Numbered from the stretch's first letter, positions 33,098-42,284 are shown. The stretch: 64,000 bases of DNA from CAILZL01 sp963748005 (GCA_963748005.1 CAVVHH010000002.1:1922001-1986000); one strand, 5' to 3'. Numbers and translations are program-made. Notes: generated from the letters alone by a model not told the origin.

Positions 33098-33913
33098 ATG
33101 TCTTTCAGGCATCCCATTGCATTGTTCCTGATTTCATTTGCTGGTGTAACAGCGCTGATGCTTGCATTGCCCGCCAATGCGGCAACACCCGAACAGGAGG
33201 ATGCCGAACGCATTGCCGATCTGGTGCTTGCCAATCATATCCTTGCCGATCAGCACGTTGTTGACGGCTTTGGCCATGTCAGCGTGCGCTCGGCGAAGAA
33301 TCCCAACCACTACTTCATTGCCCGCTCGCGAGCGCCGGAACTGGTGACAGCTGCGGATATCATGGAATACGACCTTGACGATAACGCCATTGATGCGCGC
33401 GGTCGCGCTTCTTATCTGGAGCGGTTTATCCACAGCGAGATTTACAAGGCAAGGCCCGATGTCCAGGCCGTTGTCCACAGCCATTCTGCTGCGGTGATTC
33501 CATTCAGCGTCAGCAAGATTCCGTTACGACCGATCTCACACATGGCCGGTTTCCTGGTTGGCCAGGTGCCGGTATTCGAGATTCGCGAGGCTGGGGGCAA
33601 TGACACCGACATGCTGATCAGAAACAAGCCGCTCGCCGCGGCGCTGGCCAAAAAGCTCGACAAGGGAACAGCGGTGTTGATGCGTGGGCACGGTGACACG
33701 GTCGTCGGCAAGTCGATCAAGACTGCGGTACTGCATGCGGTGTACACGGACCTGAATGCGCGCCTGCAAGCGGAAGCCATGCGCCTGGGTGACAACATCA
33801 CCTATCTGAACGAAGTCGAAGCCGCCAAGATTGGCGACATCAACGACCAGCAGGTTGATAGGCCGTGGGATCTCTGGAAAAGCCAGGTGATGTCACGCGG
33901 ACAACAGCAGTAA
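33098..33913 (+). CDS. Exported class II aldolase/adducin-family protein
   Basis: A 271-residue protein whose class II aldolase domain (as in fuculose-phosphate aldolase and adducin) follows a Sec signal of about 29 residues ending in NAA. Zinc-ligand motif VVHSHSAAV (two His, two residues apart) is present, and a third His occurs in MRGHGDTVVGKS. The domain also has the family's DGFGHVSVR and LERFIHSEIYKARPDV. These enzymes normally cleave cytosolic sugar phosphates, so export is odd and suggests a non-phosphorylated substrate. The ATG at 33098 has GGAGGAG upstream. It follows zwf by 52 bases and may share its transcript. Substrate unknown. Confidence 0.87.
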   Translation: MSFRHPIALFLISFAGVTALMLALPANAATPEQEDAERIADLVLANHILADQHVVDGFGHVSVRSAKNPNHYFIARSRAPELVTAADIMEYDLDDNAIDARGRASYLERFIHSEIYKARPDVQAVVHSHSAAVIPFSVSKIPLRPISHMAGFLVGQVPVFEIREAGGNDTDMLIRNKPLAAALAKKLDKGTAVLMRGHGDTVVGKSIKTAVLHAVYTDLNARLQAEAMRLGDNITYLNEVEAAKIGDINDQQVDRPWDLWKSQVMSRGQQQ

Positions 33914-33946
33914 ATCCTGCTCCATTTCGTAGCTCTGGAGCGCCGG

Positions 33947-34918
33947 ATGTATAGATCGGCTGCAACCCGGCGGGGTTGGCGACAACTGTGCATGGCAACA
34001 CTTGGACTGGCTGCGTTGTGCACAACCACTTCGGTGCAGGCACAGTCGCGTACCGTGAATGGTGTCAGCCTTCAGGAACTTGCCGATGGTGTGCTGTCAT
34101 TGATGGGTTATTCGCTGACTCCCGATGTGACGACCGGCTCACTTGCCGTCTCCAGTGATCCAACGGGCAATCCCGACATCGATATGACGACGCTGGGTGG
34201 CGGATTTACCGTGAGTTCGGATTTGCCGCTCTATCTGGAAGGTACGGCTGGGTACAGTTTGTACGATCCGATTTTTGTCGTGAGCGCCGGCCAGGAGGAG
34301 CGCTCGGTACCGACCCGATGGACTACGGTGTCGGCAACGGGTGGTGTGGGCTGGGATTTTGCTGTTGCCGAGAATTTGAAGTTCCGCCCGATCTTGAATG
34401 TGTCGCTCGGTCGCGTGACGACCGACGGTTCGATTGCTGGCTACGTTTACGAGGACTTGACCGGTGAGGAAATTGAATTCCTGCGAGGCGGCAAACTCAA
34501 TGCGCTCGGCCTTGGCGGTACCGTGATGCTGGACTACGAACGCTATCTACCTGAAGGCGAAATCGACGTGGAGTTGCGTTACACCAATATCAACCTGCAA
34601 AGCACCTCGGGAAGCTCGGCGGCAGTAGAGGGCAGTTCGGATGCACAAAGCGCGAGTCTGTGGGCGCGTTGGCGCGCGCCTGCGAGTATGTCCGCATTAG
34701 GCCGGCCCGTGCGTTACGTGCTTGAGGCTGCGCACACCGAGTTCCTGGGTGATCTGCGCGGCGTGCTCGGATTTACGGGGCTGAGTTCCGTCGGCATTGG
34801 CCTGGAGCTCGACTCAAGTGCGTACAACGTCGTTGTTGAGCGTACCCGGTTGGTCCTGCGTTATCAGTTCGGTGGCAACGTCAATGGTGCTTCGGTGGGT
34901 CTCGCCGTGAGCTTTTGA
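33947..34918 (+). CDS. Outer-membrane beta-barrel protein
   Basis: A 323-residue exported protein: a signal ending near VQAQ, then alternating hydrophobic/polar strands such as LPLYLEGTAGYSLYD, LKFRPILNVSLGRV, GEIDVELRYTNINL and RTRLVLRYQFGG, and a terminal Phe, the Omp85-recognised C-terminal signal of outer-membrane barrels. There is no long passenger, so it is not a full autotransporter, although the barrel resembles that class. It lies 33 bases after the exported aldolase gene; the pair may work together at the envelope. Ligand or cargo unknown. Confidence 0.78.
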   Translation: MYRSAATRRGWRQLCMATLGLAALCTTTSVQAQSRTVNGVSLQELADGVLSLMGYSLTPDVTTGSLAVSSDPTGNPDIDMTTLGGGFTVSSDLPLYLEGTAGYSLYDPIFVVSAGQEERSVPTRWTTVSATGGVGWDFAVAENLKFRPILNVSLGRVTTDGSIAGYVYEDLTGEEIEFLRGGKLNALGLGGTVMLDYERYLPEGEIDVELRYTNINLQSTSGSSAAVEGSSDAQSASLWARWRAPASMSALGRPVRYVLEAAHTEFLGDLRGVLGFTGLSSVGIGLELDSSAYNVVVERTRLVLRYQFGGNVNGASVGLAVSF

Positions 34919-35103
34919 CTGTCGGCTCACTCCGATGAACGTGCGTGATGCTCGCAATGCCGTGCTCCACTGGAGCTGCGGCTGATACTTGGGTTGCGCG
35001 CGGGATGCTGTCTGCAGCCAAGTCCGGGCTGATCAGTTACCATCTCGTACCATTGCACCTGGACGTTGTTAGTTCTTTGTTTATTTTCTGCACCAGATTC
35101 ACC

Positions 35104-36054
35104 ATGAACCAGCTAGAGCAACTCAAGCAATACACCACCGTTGTCGCCGATACCGGCAACTTCAAGCAGCTGGCGCAGTTTGCGCCGCGCGATGCCACCA
35201 CCAATCCATCGCTGATTCTCAAGGCGGTGTTGCAGCCAGAATATGCGCCGCTGTTGCGGGACACCATTGCTGCGAACAAGGGTCGTTCGCTGGAGGAGAT
35301 TGTTGACGCGGTACTGGTGCGTTTCGGGTTGGAGATTCTAAAGGTGGTGCCGGGTCGCGTCTCGACCGAAGTCGATGCGCGCCTGAGCTTCGATACCGCT
35401 GCAACGGTTGAGCGTGCACATGGCATCATCAATCGCTACGCGCAGGCGGGCATTGGCCGTGAGCGGGTGCTGATCAAGATTGCCTCTACCTGGGAGGGCA
35501 TTCAGGCGGCGCAGCAGCTGGAGCGCGAAGGCATTCATTGCAATCTGACGCTGCTGTTTGCGTTCTGCCAGGCGGTGGCCTGCGGCGCCGCGGGGGTGCG
35601 ACTGATATCACCGTTCGTCGGGCGCATTTACGATTGGTACAAAAAGACCGCTGGTTCAAGCTGGGATGAAGCCGCCAAGGCAGGCGCCAATGATCCGGGC
35701 GTGTTGTCGGTGGCGCAGATCTATACCTACTACAAGAAATTCGGTATCGAAACCGAAGTCATGGGCGCCAGCTTCCGCAATGTTGGCCAGATCACGGCGC
35801 TTGCGGGCTGTGATCTGCTGACCATCAGTCCGGAGCTGCTGGCGCAGTTACAGGCCAGTGACCAGTTCCTGAGCCGGGCCCTCGATCCGCAACGGGCAAA
35901 AGCAGCGGATATCGCGCCCGTTACCTACACCGAATCCAGCTTTCGCTATGCTCTGAACGAAGACGCCATGGCCACCGAGAAACTGGCCGAAGGCATCCGC
36001 GCCTTTGCTGCTGACGCGATCAAACTGGAGCAGATGATTCTGGCAGCGCGCTGA
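35104..36054 (+). CDS. tal: Transaldolase
   Basis: Moves a dihydroxyacetone unit between sugar phosphates in the non-oxidative pentose-phosphate pathway. The 316-residue length matches E. coli TalB (317). Diagnostic blocks: YTTVVADTGNF, DATTNPSLILKA, VSTEVDARLSFD, and the Schiff-base Lys in RVLIKIASTWEG, followed by CNLTLLFAFCQA and SPFVGRIYDWYK. The start is ATG 35104; an in-frame GTG at 34945 would add 53 residues unlike the family. It completes, with gnd and zwf, a sugar-phosphate group, though the exported aldolase and barrel genes separate them. Confidence 0.96.
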   Translation: MNQLEQLKQYTTVVADTGNFKQLAQFAPRDATTNPSLILKAVLQPEYAPLLRDTIAANKGRSLEEIVDAVLVRFGLEILKVVPGRVSTEVDARLSFDTAATVERAHGIINRYAQAGIGRERVLIKIASTWEGIQAAQQLEREGIHCNLTLLFAFCQAVACGAAGVRLISPFVGRIYDWYKKTAGSSWDEAAKAGANDPGVLSVAQIYTYYKKFGIETEVMGASFRNVGQITALAGCDLLTISPELLAQLQASDQFLSRALDPQRAKAADIAPVTYTESSFRYALNEDAMATEKLAEGIRAFAADAIKLEQMILAAR

Positions 36055-36242
36055 TGGCATCGCTGGCTCGGTGGCGGCGTTCAATTTGAAGCCGTGCATT
36101 TGTCCGGCCCTGGTTTTCCCTGATTCTTGTCGCCTGTGACCCTTTGCACAGTCAGGCTGTCGTTGTTTACATAGTCTTGCCTTGCCGCGCCACAGGCGTT
36201 TAACTGCGCGGCTTTCAATTACCTGCGATCGAGTTGCCAACG

Positions 36243-38348
36243 ATGCCCCGTGCTTTCCCGTTTAATCTGCCACTCAGGACGCTGCTGTTCTGGTTCGGTT
36301 TGCTGTGCGTGTCAGCGGCCAGCGCGCAGGGCCCGGCTTTTCCCAAGCCGGCGTCGCTGGAGCCGGCGGTCAAATTCTGGACGCGGGTCTATACCGAGGT
36401 GGACACTACCGGCGGATTCATTCATGACGACACCCGCCTGGACGTCGTTTACACCGTGATGGAGTTTCCTGCCGGGGTCAACGGTGCGAGCCGCAGCAAG
36501 CGCATCGAGGCCGAGAAAAAGTTTGTCATGACCACGCTGCGCAAACTGGCGGCGGGTAATGATCGAGACCTGTCCAGGGACGAGCAGCGCGTACGTGATG
36601 CCTGGCCGGCAGACACCCGGCGCAGTGAATTTGCTGCTGCCGTTGCTCGTGTGCGGTTTCAGCTGGGACAGGCTGATCGTTTTAAGGAAGGTCTGATCCG
36701 CTCCGGCGCCTGGCGCGACGAGATCAGGAAAATATTCAAGCGTCAGGGCCTGCCGGAAGAACTGGCCGCCCTGCCGCATGTGGAATCGTCTTTTAACACC
36801 TATGCCTACTCGAAAGTGGGTGCGGCCGGCATGTGGCAATTCATGCGCAGTACCGGCAAGCGCTTTCTGCGCATCGACAATGTGGTGGATGAGAGACTCG
36901 ATCCCTACAAAGCCTCAGTGGCCGCTGCCAACTTCCTGCAGCAGAACCATGCGGTGGTGGAGAGCTGGCCGCTGGCCGTGACGTCTTACAACCACGGCGC
37001 GGGTGGCATGCGCCGCGCCCAGCAGCAACTGGGCACAGATGACATTGGCGAGATTGTGCAACGCTACCAGAGCAAGAGCTTCGGTTTTGCCTCGCGAAAT
37101 TTCTATGCCTGCTTCCTGGCGGCACTGGAAATCGACAGCAATCCACGCAAGTACTTTCCCGGCATCCAGCTCAATCCTCCCGATGACAGCAAGATCATGC
37201 CGATCAGGACTTACACTTCCATGCCGGCACTGGCCAGGTCCCTGAAAGTTGACACGGCGGATCTGAAGCAATTGAATCCGTCGCTGATGGCGTCGGTATG
37301 GACGGGTAGCAAGCGTATTCCGACGGGGTTCGAATTGCGCGTGCCCGGCGAAGCGGATCGCACCAGCGCGCTGGCCAGCCTGCCCGCAACCGCTACCGCC
37401 ACAACACAGGTGGCTGATCAGAGTCATCGGGTGCGCAAGGGCGAAACCTTGTCGGGCATTGCAGCCAAATACGACCTCAGCGTGCAACAACTGGCGCAGC
37501 TGAACGGCCTGCGTCAGCCCTATCGAGTGATAGTGGGTACACTGCTCAAACTACCGGGTGCAGTTGCAACACCGGCGACGGCTGCACAAGGCGTTGCAGC
37601 GTCCAGCAGCGAGCGGGAGTTACGACATACCGTGAAGAGGGGTGACACGCTGGCCAAGATCGCCCAGCGTTACGGCGTATCGCAGAGCGAGTTGCTGGCG
37701 CTGAACAATCTGCGCGACGCCAATCAGATTCTGCTGGGCCAGCAGCTGCTGGTTCGTGCCGCGGGTACGCAACCCGCCAATGCAGCCGAGCAGGATGAAC
37801 AGGAATTGACCCCCAGTACGGTGGCAAATGCAGAAAAAGCCGAGCCGAAAACCGAGGGCGAAGCCGAAGCGCTGGGACCCACTCTGCTGCCGGGCGTGCA
37901 GGCCGCTGCCTCGGCGGATCCGGCGGACTACGCTGTGGGGAAGGACGACAGCATTCGTGTTGAGGCCTCGGAGACGCTGGGGCACTATGCCGACTGGTTG
38001 GCCACCACACCCGGCAAGCTGCGCAGCTTGAACAAGCTGTCAGTCAATGCGCAGATTCAGATCGGCAGAACGCTGAAGCTGGAATTTTCAGAGGTTTCAG
38101 TTGCCCAATTCGAAGCACGGCGACGCAGCTACCACCAGCAATTGCAGGAAGCTTTTTTTACCCAGTATCGAATCGTCGGCAGCGACACGCATGTGATGAA
38201 AAAGGGCGAATCCATCTGGGTACTGTCACAAAAGACCTACAACGTGCCGGTATGGTTGCTGCGCCAATACAATCCAGACGTGGATCTGGCCGATATCAGA
38301 CCGGGTACGCGACTGGTGATTCCGCGGGTAAAACTTAACGAGGGTTGA
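36243..38348 (+). CDS. Lytic transglycosylase with LysM repeats (MltD-like)
   Basis: Exported murein-cleaving enzyme, 701 residues. A signal ends near ASAQG. The SLT domain (about 165-300) has catalytic Glu181 in LPHVESSFN, then GAAGMWQFM, LDPYKASVAAANFL and AVTSYNHGAGG. LysM repeats follow: HRVRKGETLSGIAAKYDLS, HTVKRGDTLAKIAQRYGVS and, at the C-terminus, HVMKKGESIWVLSQKTYNVP; a fourth, degenerate unit (IRVEASETLGHYADWLATTP) lies between. It cuts the glycan with 1,6-anhydro end formation while LysM holds it to the wall. The lipobox of E. coli MltD is absent. It leads a run with a lipoprotein and an L,D-transpeptidase: a cell-wall operon. Confidence 0.92.
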   Translation: MPRAFPFNLPLRTLLFWFGLLCVSAASAQGPAFPKPASLEPAVKFWTRVYTEVDTTGGFIHDDTRLDVVYTVMEFPAGVNGASRSKRIEAEKKFVMTTLRKLAAGNDRDLSRDEQRVRDAWPADTRRSEFAAAVARVRFQLGQADRFKEGLIRSGAWRDEIRKIFKRQGLPEELAALPHVESSFNTYAYSKVGAAGMWQFMRSTGKRFLRIDNVVDERLDPYKASVAAANFLQQNHAVVESWPLAVTSYNHGAGGMRRAQQQLGTDDIGEIVQRYQSKSFGFASRNFYACFLAALEIDSNPRKYFPGIQLNPPDDSKIMPIRTYTSMPALARSLKVDTADLKQLNPSLMASVWTGSKRIPTGFELRVPGEADRTSALASLPATATATTQVADQSHRVRKGETLSGIAAKYDLSVQQLAQLNGLRQPYRVIVGTLLKLPGAVATPATAAQGVAASSSERELRHTVKRGDTLAKIAQRYGVSQSELLALNNLRDANQILLGQQLLVRAAGTQPANAAEQDEQELTPSTVANAEKAEPKTEGEAEALGPTLLPGVQAAASADPADYAVGKDDSIRVEASETLGHYADWLATTPGKLRSLNKLSVNAQIQIGRTLKLEFSEVSVAQFEARRRSYHQQLQEAFFTQYRIVGSDTHVMKKGESIWVLSQKTYNVPVWLLRQYNPDVDLADIRPGTRLVIPRVKLNEG

Positions 38349-38357
38349 AGACCGGCA

Positions 38358-38768
38358 ATGCAGGTAAGCACAATCCAGAAGACAACCGCACAGCTGGCCA
38401 GTTCAGTGGCGAGTGTGGTATTGGCAGTCTCGATCGGCGGCTGTTTCAGTTTGCGCGCTTACGAGGCTGAGGCGCTGGGCTCAGCCAAACCTGCCAGGGT
38501 GATTGGCGATTACCATGTCCGCGCCGGAGCACTGGTCAACGTATTCCTGCGCAGCGTCGATGATCAGCCGCTACAGGTCTGGCAAAACTCGGCCGATATG
38601 GATGCTGGGCAACACCGGTTGCTCGTGGATTGTGAAGTCACTGCCACCGGAAAATTGTCGCGTCATGTTCTGAATGTGTCGCTCGAGCATGGCATGCGCT
38701 ATCGTCTGAGCGCAGAAGCCAGCGATCAGCAAGGTTGTTCTGAGGTAAATCTGGAAGAGATCGATTGA
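38358..38768 (+). CDS. Lipoprotein of unknown family
   Basis: A 136-residue exported lipoprotein: hydrophobic VASVVLAVSIGGC gives a lipobox (Cys about 29), somewhat far from the N-terminus because of a 15-residue polar start. The mature region is beta-rich with two later Cys (VDCEVTATG and QQGCSEV) that could form a disulfide. It lies nine bases after the lytic transglycosylase gene and ends two bases before the L,D-transpeptidase gene, so it belongs to that cell-wall operon and may be an accessory factor. I do not recognise the family. Confidence 0.72.
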   Translation: MQVSTIQKTTAQLASSVASVVLAVSIGGCFSLRAYEAEALGSAKPARVIGDYHVRAGALVNVFLRSVDDQPLQVWQNSADMDAGQHRLLVDCEVTATGKLSRHVLNVSLEHGMRYRLSAEASDQQGCSEVNLEEID

Positions 38769-38770
38769 CG

Positions 38771-39307
38771 ATGTGGTTCAAAGTACTGACTGGTTTGTTA
38801 TGTGTTGTCGCCGGTATGCAGGCCGGCAAAACCCAGACACTGGGTCTGACCGCCGATATGGCGGTGACATCCGGCGAATTGCCGATGGCGGATCGCCTGG
38901 TGGTGCGCAAGTCTGAGCGCAGGTTGTACCTGTATAACCGTGGGCAGGTATTGCGGCAGTACGAGGTGCGGCTGGGGCTGCGCCCGGAAGGCGCCAAGGA
39001 ATTTGAAGGGGACTATCGCACGCCGGAGGGGCATTACCAGCTGGAGCGGCGTAATTCGCAAAGCGAGTATTTCCTGTCGATACAGGTCAGTTATCCCAAT
39101 GACAAGGATATCGCCAAGGCGAAGCGCAAAGGTCTCAAGCCCGGTGGTGCCATCATGATTCACGGTTTGCCGAATACACCGCGCAAGCCGCTCGACTATT
39201 ACCAGAGTGTTGACTGGACTGACGGCTGCATTGCGGTCAGCAATTCGGATATGGTGGAAATCTGGTTGATGACGCGCGCGGGCGTGCCAATTGATATCCT
39301 GCCCTGA
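38771..39307 (+). CDS. L,D-transpeptidase (YkuD family)
   Basis: Forms 3-3 peptidoglycan cross-links or attaches wall proteins. The 178-residue product has an N-terminal signal or anchor (WFKVLTGLLCVVAGMQAG) and the YkuD domain: LVVRKSERRLYLYNRGQ, RTPEGHYQL, GGAIMIHGLPN with His131 and DWTDGCIAVSN with nucleophile Cys153. The motif reads TDGCIAV rather than SHGCIR, a known variant. Start ATG 38771 overlaps nothing and follows the lipoprotein stop by two bases, so translation is probably coupled. Its stop codon overlaps the start of a palindromic element. With the LysM transglycosylase it makes a coherent wall-remodelling unit. Confidence 0.92.
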   Translation: MWFKVLTGLLCVVAGMQAGKTQTLGLTADMAVTSGELPMADRLVVRKSERRLYLYNRGQVLRQYEVRLGLRPEGAKEFEGDYRTPEGHYQLERRNSQSEYFLSIQVSYPNDKDIAKAKRKGLKPGGAIMIHGLPNTPRKPLDYYQSVDWTDGCIAVSNSDMVEIWLMTRAGVPIDILP

Positions 39308-39449
39308 AAACCTGTTCAAAGTCTCGCTGAAGGGCGCATCGCGGCGTTGGAACTGCGCAAAAAATACTCACGTACTGCGTGTAAGCAGCGTTTTTTTGCG
39401 CAGTTCCGCCTTGCGCTGTATCCCTTGATCGAAACTTTGAACAGGTTTT
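39307..39449. repeat. 143-base nested palindromic element
   Basis: Perfect 16-base arms AAAACCTGTTCAAAGT (39307-39322) and ACTTTGAACAGGTTTT (39434-39449) enclose a second perfect 16-base pair, GGAACTGCGCAAAAAA (39349-39364) and TTTTTTGCGCAGTTCC (39392-39407). The stretches between arms are also roughly complementary. The whole can fold into one long hairpin. It carries no gene and overlaps the last base of the L,D-transpeptidase stop. It is likely a dispersed mobile repeat; it could also act as a bidirectional terminator. Confidence 0.78.
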
Positions 39450-39489
39450 GAGCAGTGCCTGTCCACTACAAAAGTACAATGAGCATCCG

Positions 39490-40896
39490 ATGAGCAAACA
39501 CGTCGAGTCCGCGTCCGTCACCCAGGAGGAGGTGGAGGATTTTGTCCACGCGCGCGTCTCACCATTGGGCAGCCTGGAGAACCTGTCACAGCGCGAAGTC
39601 GCCCAGCTGTTGTCTGCCGAACAGAGTGAGGTGTATCAGCTGTTCCGCCGCTGTGCGCTGGCGGTGCTCAATTGCGGCAATGAAACCGATGATGCTCGCG
39701 CGATTTTTGAGAAGTACAAGGATTTTGAGATTCACCTGGGCCGTCAAGCCTGGGGTGTGAAGCTGCAGATACGCAATGCGCCGGCCAAGGCCTTTGTTGA
39801 CGGCCAGATGATTCGCGGCATCAAGGAGCACTTGTTCACGGTACTGCGCGACATCATTTACATCCACGATGCCATTCTCGGCACGCAGCGTTTTGATCTG
39901 CAGGAAACCTCTGGTCTGACCAACGCCGTCTATCACATCCTGCGTAACTCGCGCATTCTGGACTACAAGGGACGGCCCGATCTCATCGTGTGCTGGGGCG
40001 GACATTCCATCAGTACGCCTGAATACGACTATACGAAGAAGGTGGGTTACGAGTTGGGACTGCGTGGTTTGAGTGTGTGTACCGGCTGCGGTCCGGGCGC
40101 AATGAAAGGCCCGATGAAAGGTGCGACCATCGGCCATGCCAAGCAACGCATTCGCGATGGCCGCTACGTCGGCATGACCGAGCCCGGCATCATCGCGGCT
40201 GAACCACCCAATCCCATCGTCAATCAGCTGGTCATCATGCCGGACATCGAAAAGCGCCTGGAAGCTTTCGTGCGTACCGGCCACGGCATCATCGTATTTC
40301 CCGGCGGCGCCGGCACCGCCGAAGAAATTCTGTATCTGCTGGGTATCCTACTGGATCCAGCCAATGCCAGTCATCCCTTTCCACTGGTATTCACCGGACC
40401 TGCATCTGCCGGTGAATATTTTCACAAGATCGATCAGTTCATTGTGGCGACACTGGGCCAGAAAGCTCGTAGCCGTTACAAGATCATCATTGATGATCCG
40501 CCGCAGGCGGCGCGCGAAATGGCGCGCGGCATGGAGGTGGTGCGTGAGCATCGGCGCATGCAAAGCGATGCCTACAACTTCAACTGGCTGCTGAAGATTC
40601 CGCTGGAGTTCCAGTTGCCGTTTGAGCCGACGCATCAGGCGATGGCCGGATTGAGGCTGCAGCGCGATTTACCGCCGCATATTCTCGCGGCGAATCTGCG
40701 GCGTGCGTTTTCCGGCATCGTGGCAGGCAACGTCAAGGAGCAGGGGATTCGCGCCATTGAACAGTTCGGGCCCTACGAATTGCACGGTGACAAACACATC
40801 ATGAGTTTGCTGGATGACTTGCTTGGCGCCTTTGTCGTGCAGCGGCGGATGAAGCTGCAGGGCGATTACAGGCCGTGTTATCGCGTCGTTAAATAG
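39490..40896 (+). CDS. ppnN: Pyrimidine/purine nucleotide 5'-monophosphate nucleosidase PpnN
   Basis: Cleaves nucleoside monophosphates to base and ribose 5-phosphate; in E. coli it is regulated by (p)ppGpp. The 468-residue protein (E. coli PpnN/YgdH 454) has the N-terminal DUF4478-like helical part, a LOG Rossmann core with VCWGGHSIS, CTGCGPGAMKGPMKGA and the catalytic FPGGAGTAEEILYLLGI, and the C-terminal DUF3412-like part (FNWLLKIPLEFQLPFEPTH). ATG 39490 is preferred over 39448, which lies within the palindromic element's arm. It appears to be transcribed alone. Confidence 0.95.
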   Translation: MSKHVESASVTQEEVEDFVHARVSPLGSLENLSQREVAQLLSAEQSEVYQLFRRCALAVLNCGNETDDARAIFEKYKDFEIHLGRQAWGVKLQIRNAPAKAFVDGQMIRGIKEHLFTVLRDIIYIHDAILGTQRFDLQETSGLTNAVYHILRNSRILDYKGRPDLIVCWGGHSISTPEYDYTKKVGYELGLRGLSVCTGCGPGAMKGPMKGATIGHAKQRIRDGRYVGMTEPGIIAAEPPNPIVNQLVIMPDIEKRLEAFVRTGHGIIVFPGGAGTAEEILYLLGILLDPANASHPFPLVFTGPASAGEYFHKIDQFIVATLGQKARSRYKIIIDDPPQAAREMARGMEVVREHRRMQSDAYNFNWLLKIPLEFQLPFEPTHQAMAGLRLQRDLPPHILAANLRRAFSGIVAGNVKEQGIRAIEQFGPYELHGDKHIMSLLDDLLGAFVVQRRMKLQGDYRPCYRVVK

Positions 40897-41037
40897 TTCG
40901 TGATTTATCAGCTGAACATAAGCGAATTTGAAGCGCGACCAGCCACTCAGTCTGAGTGCGCCGGAAATGTAGTGTGATTCAGTTCCTCCGGACGGCAAGT
41001 GATTGCCACGTAGTCTGCAGCCACCGGAGGAATCACC

Positions 41038-41250
41038 ATGTCAGAACACGATCACGACGAATTCACAACGACGGGCGCACACCGCGTATGGCGCGGCGGC
41101 GTCGGCGCTGCCGCAGCGCGCAGCTGGTTGAATCGTTCACAGCCAGCCAATCCACGTCATGCGGCCATTACCAGCAAGCTGGCGAATTTTCCGAATTATC
41201 GCAGCTGGGCAGAGAAAGTGAAGACGGCCTGGCGCAAGGAAGAAGAGTAG
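41038..41250 (+). CDS. Small hypothetical protein, 70 residues
   Basis: Begins with ATG after a good GGAGG site (about seven bases), in a GC-rich coding style like its neighbours. The product is hydrophilic: an acidic/His-rich start (MSEHDHDEFTTTGAH), a Gly/Ala/Arg stretch, a possible helix and a basic end that finishes in EEE. No signal, membrane segment or known motif. It converges on the ParA-like gene, whose stop is 11 bases away. I do not recognise the family; the ribosome-binding site is the main support. Confidence 0.55.
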   Translation: MSEHDHDEFTTTGAHRVWRGGVGAAAARSWLNRSQPANPRHAAITSKLANFPNYRSWAEKVKTAWRKEEE

Positions 41251-41261
41251 TTCGATGCCCT

Positions 41262-42086
41262 TCACCCGCCAGTCTTCTGACTGGCGATAGTCGGCGGAAC
41301 TGCCGACTCAACAAGCGGGTCCGGTGCGCCGGATTCCGCTTTTGTTGTTTGAGGCGCCGCGATTCCCAATGAGTGCGCCCTGCGTTCCAGCGGATGCTCC
41401 GGCAGCGGAAAACCAAAGTCAGCCTGTTCGGTCAGCGAGCTGCGATTGGTCAACCAGCCCAGTAACGGCTGCCAATGCTCCAGCTCCTCGCGCACCATGT
41501 AGGACTTCATTTCAAACAGACCGATACCATGGTCGAAGGCACGCACATATGCCTGTGAATCGCGCAGTGTGGCGATCACCGGTATCTGCAACGAGTACAG
41601 GAACTTCATCAAGGAGCGATACATGATGGTGTTGCGCTTGACGCGATTGGCTATTACCGCAATGCGCTGTTCCTGCCGTTTGATCTTGGCCACCAGCAAC
41701 AGATCGGAAATGCAGCGCGTCGCGGCGTGAATGTCGATGTCGGACGGCAGGACTGGAACCAGAATGGCATGGGCATCGCGAGTCAGGTCGGGCAGGCGTT
41801 GTGGGTCCAGCGCGGCGGGCGTATCCACAACGATGACTTCGCTATCGGCCTGCACCCGCAGGGCAAAGCTGCGCGTCATGCCGGATTTGCGCTCGAACGC
41901 TGCCACACCATAAACCAAGGGCTGCAGGGGGGTGCGCTTGCCCACCCAGCGCATGCATGAACCCTGGACATCCAGATCCATCAGGGTCGGCTTGCGATTT
42001 TGCACAGCAAAATAACTGGCCAGGTTGGTCGCCAGCGTTGATTTGCCGGAGCCACCCTTGGGGTTGAGCACCACTATTTTTTGCAT
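41262..42086 (-). CDS. Orphan ParA-like ATPase
   Basis: A 274-residue P-loop ATPase of the ParA/MinD class. The deviant Walker A KGGSGKST (with the signature first Lys), LMDLDVQGSCMRWV and the Walker B VIVVDTPA are all present. ParA-type ATPases place plasmids, chromosomes or protein arrays by cycling on the nucleoid. There is no ParB, no parS-like repeat and no chemotaxis or carboxysome gene next to it, so its cargo cannot be named. The C-terminal 50 residues are Pro/Ala/Ser-rich and outside the fold. The start is ATG 42086 (MQKIVVLNPKGG), matching the family; the longer frame adds 11 residues. Confidence 0.85.
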   Translation of the reverse strand: MQKIVVLNPKGGSGKSTLATNLASYFAVQNRKPTLMDLDVQGSCMRWVGKRTPLQPLVYGVAAFERKSGMTRSFALRVQADSEVIVVDTPAALDPQRLPDLTRDAHAILVPVLPSDIDIHAATRCISDLLLVAKIKRQEQRIAVIANRVKRNTIMYRSLMKFLYSLQIPVIATLRDSQAYVRAFDHGIGLFEMKSYMVREELEHWQPLLGWLTNRSSLTEQADFGFPLPEHPLERRAHSLGIAAPQTTKAESGAPDPLVESAVPPTIASQKTGG

Positions 42087-42284
42087 TGCCGCACTAGGCC
42101 CGATTACCAGCGACCACATCGCATCTGGGGTCAGACTACCTCACAACAGGGGGGGCATGGCAAATCTGGCGTGGTTCTGTCAACCCGATTCGAGGTTGTT
42201 CCGTTATTTTTCGAGTGCCGTTGACGGGCTGTGAGTCGCCTCACAACCGGTTTCTATCTGGGTGTTTACAGTGCTGATCACCCC

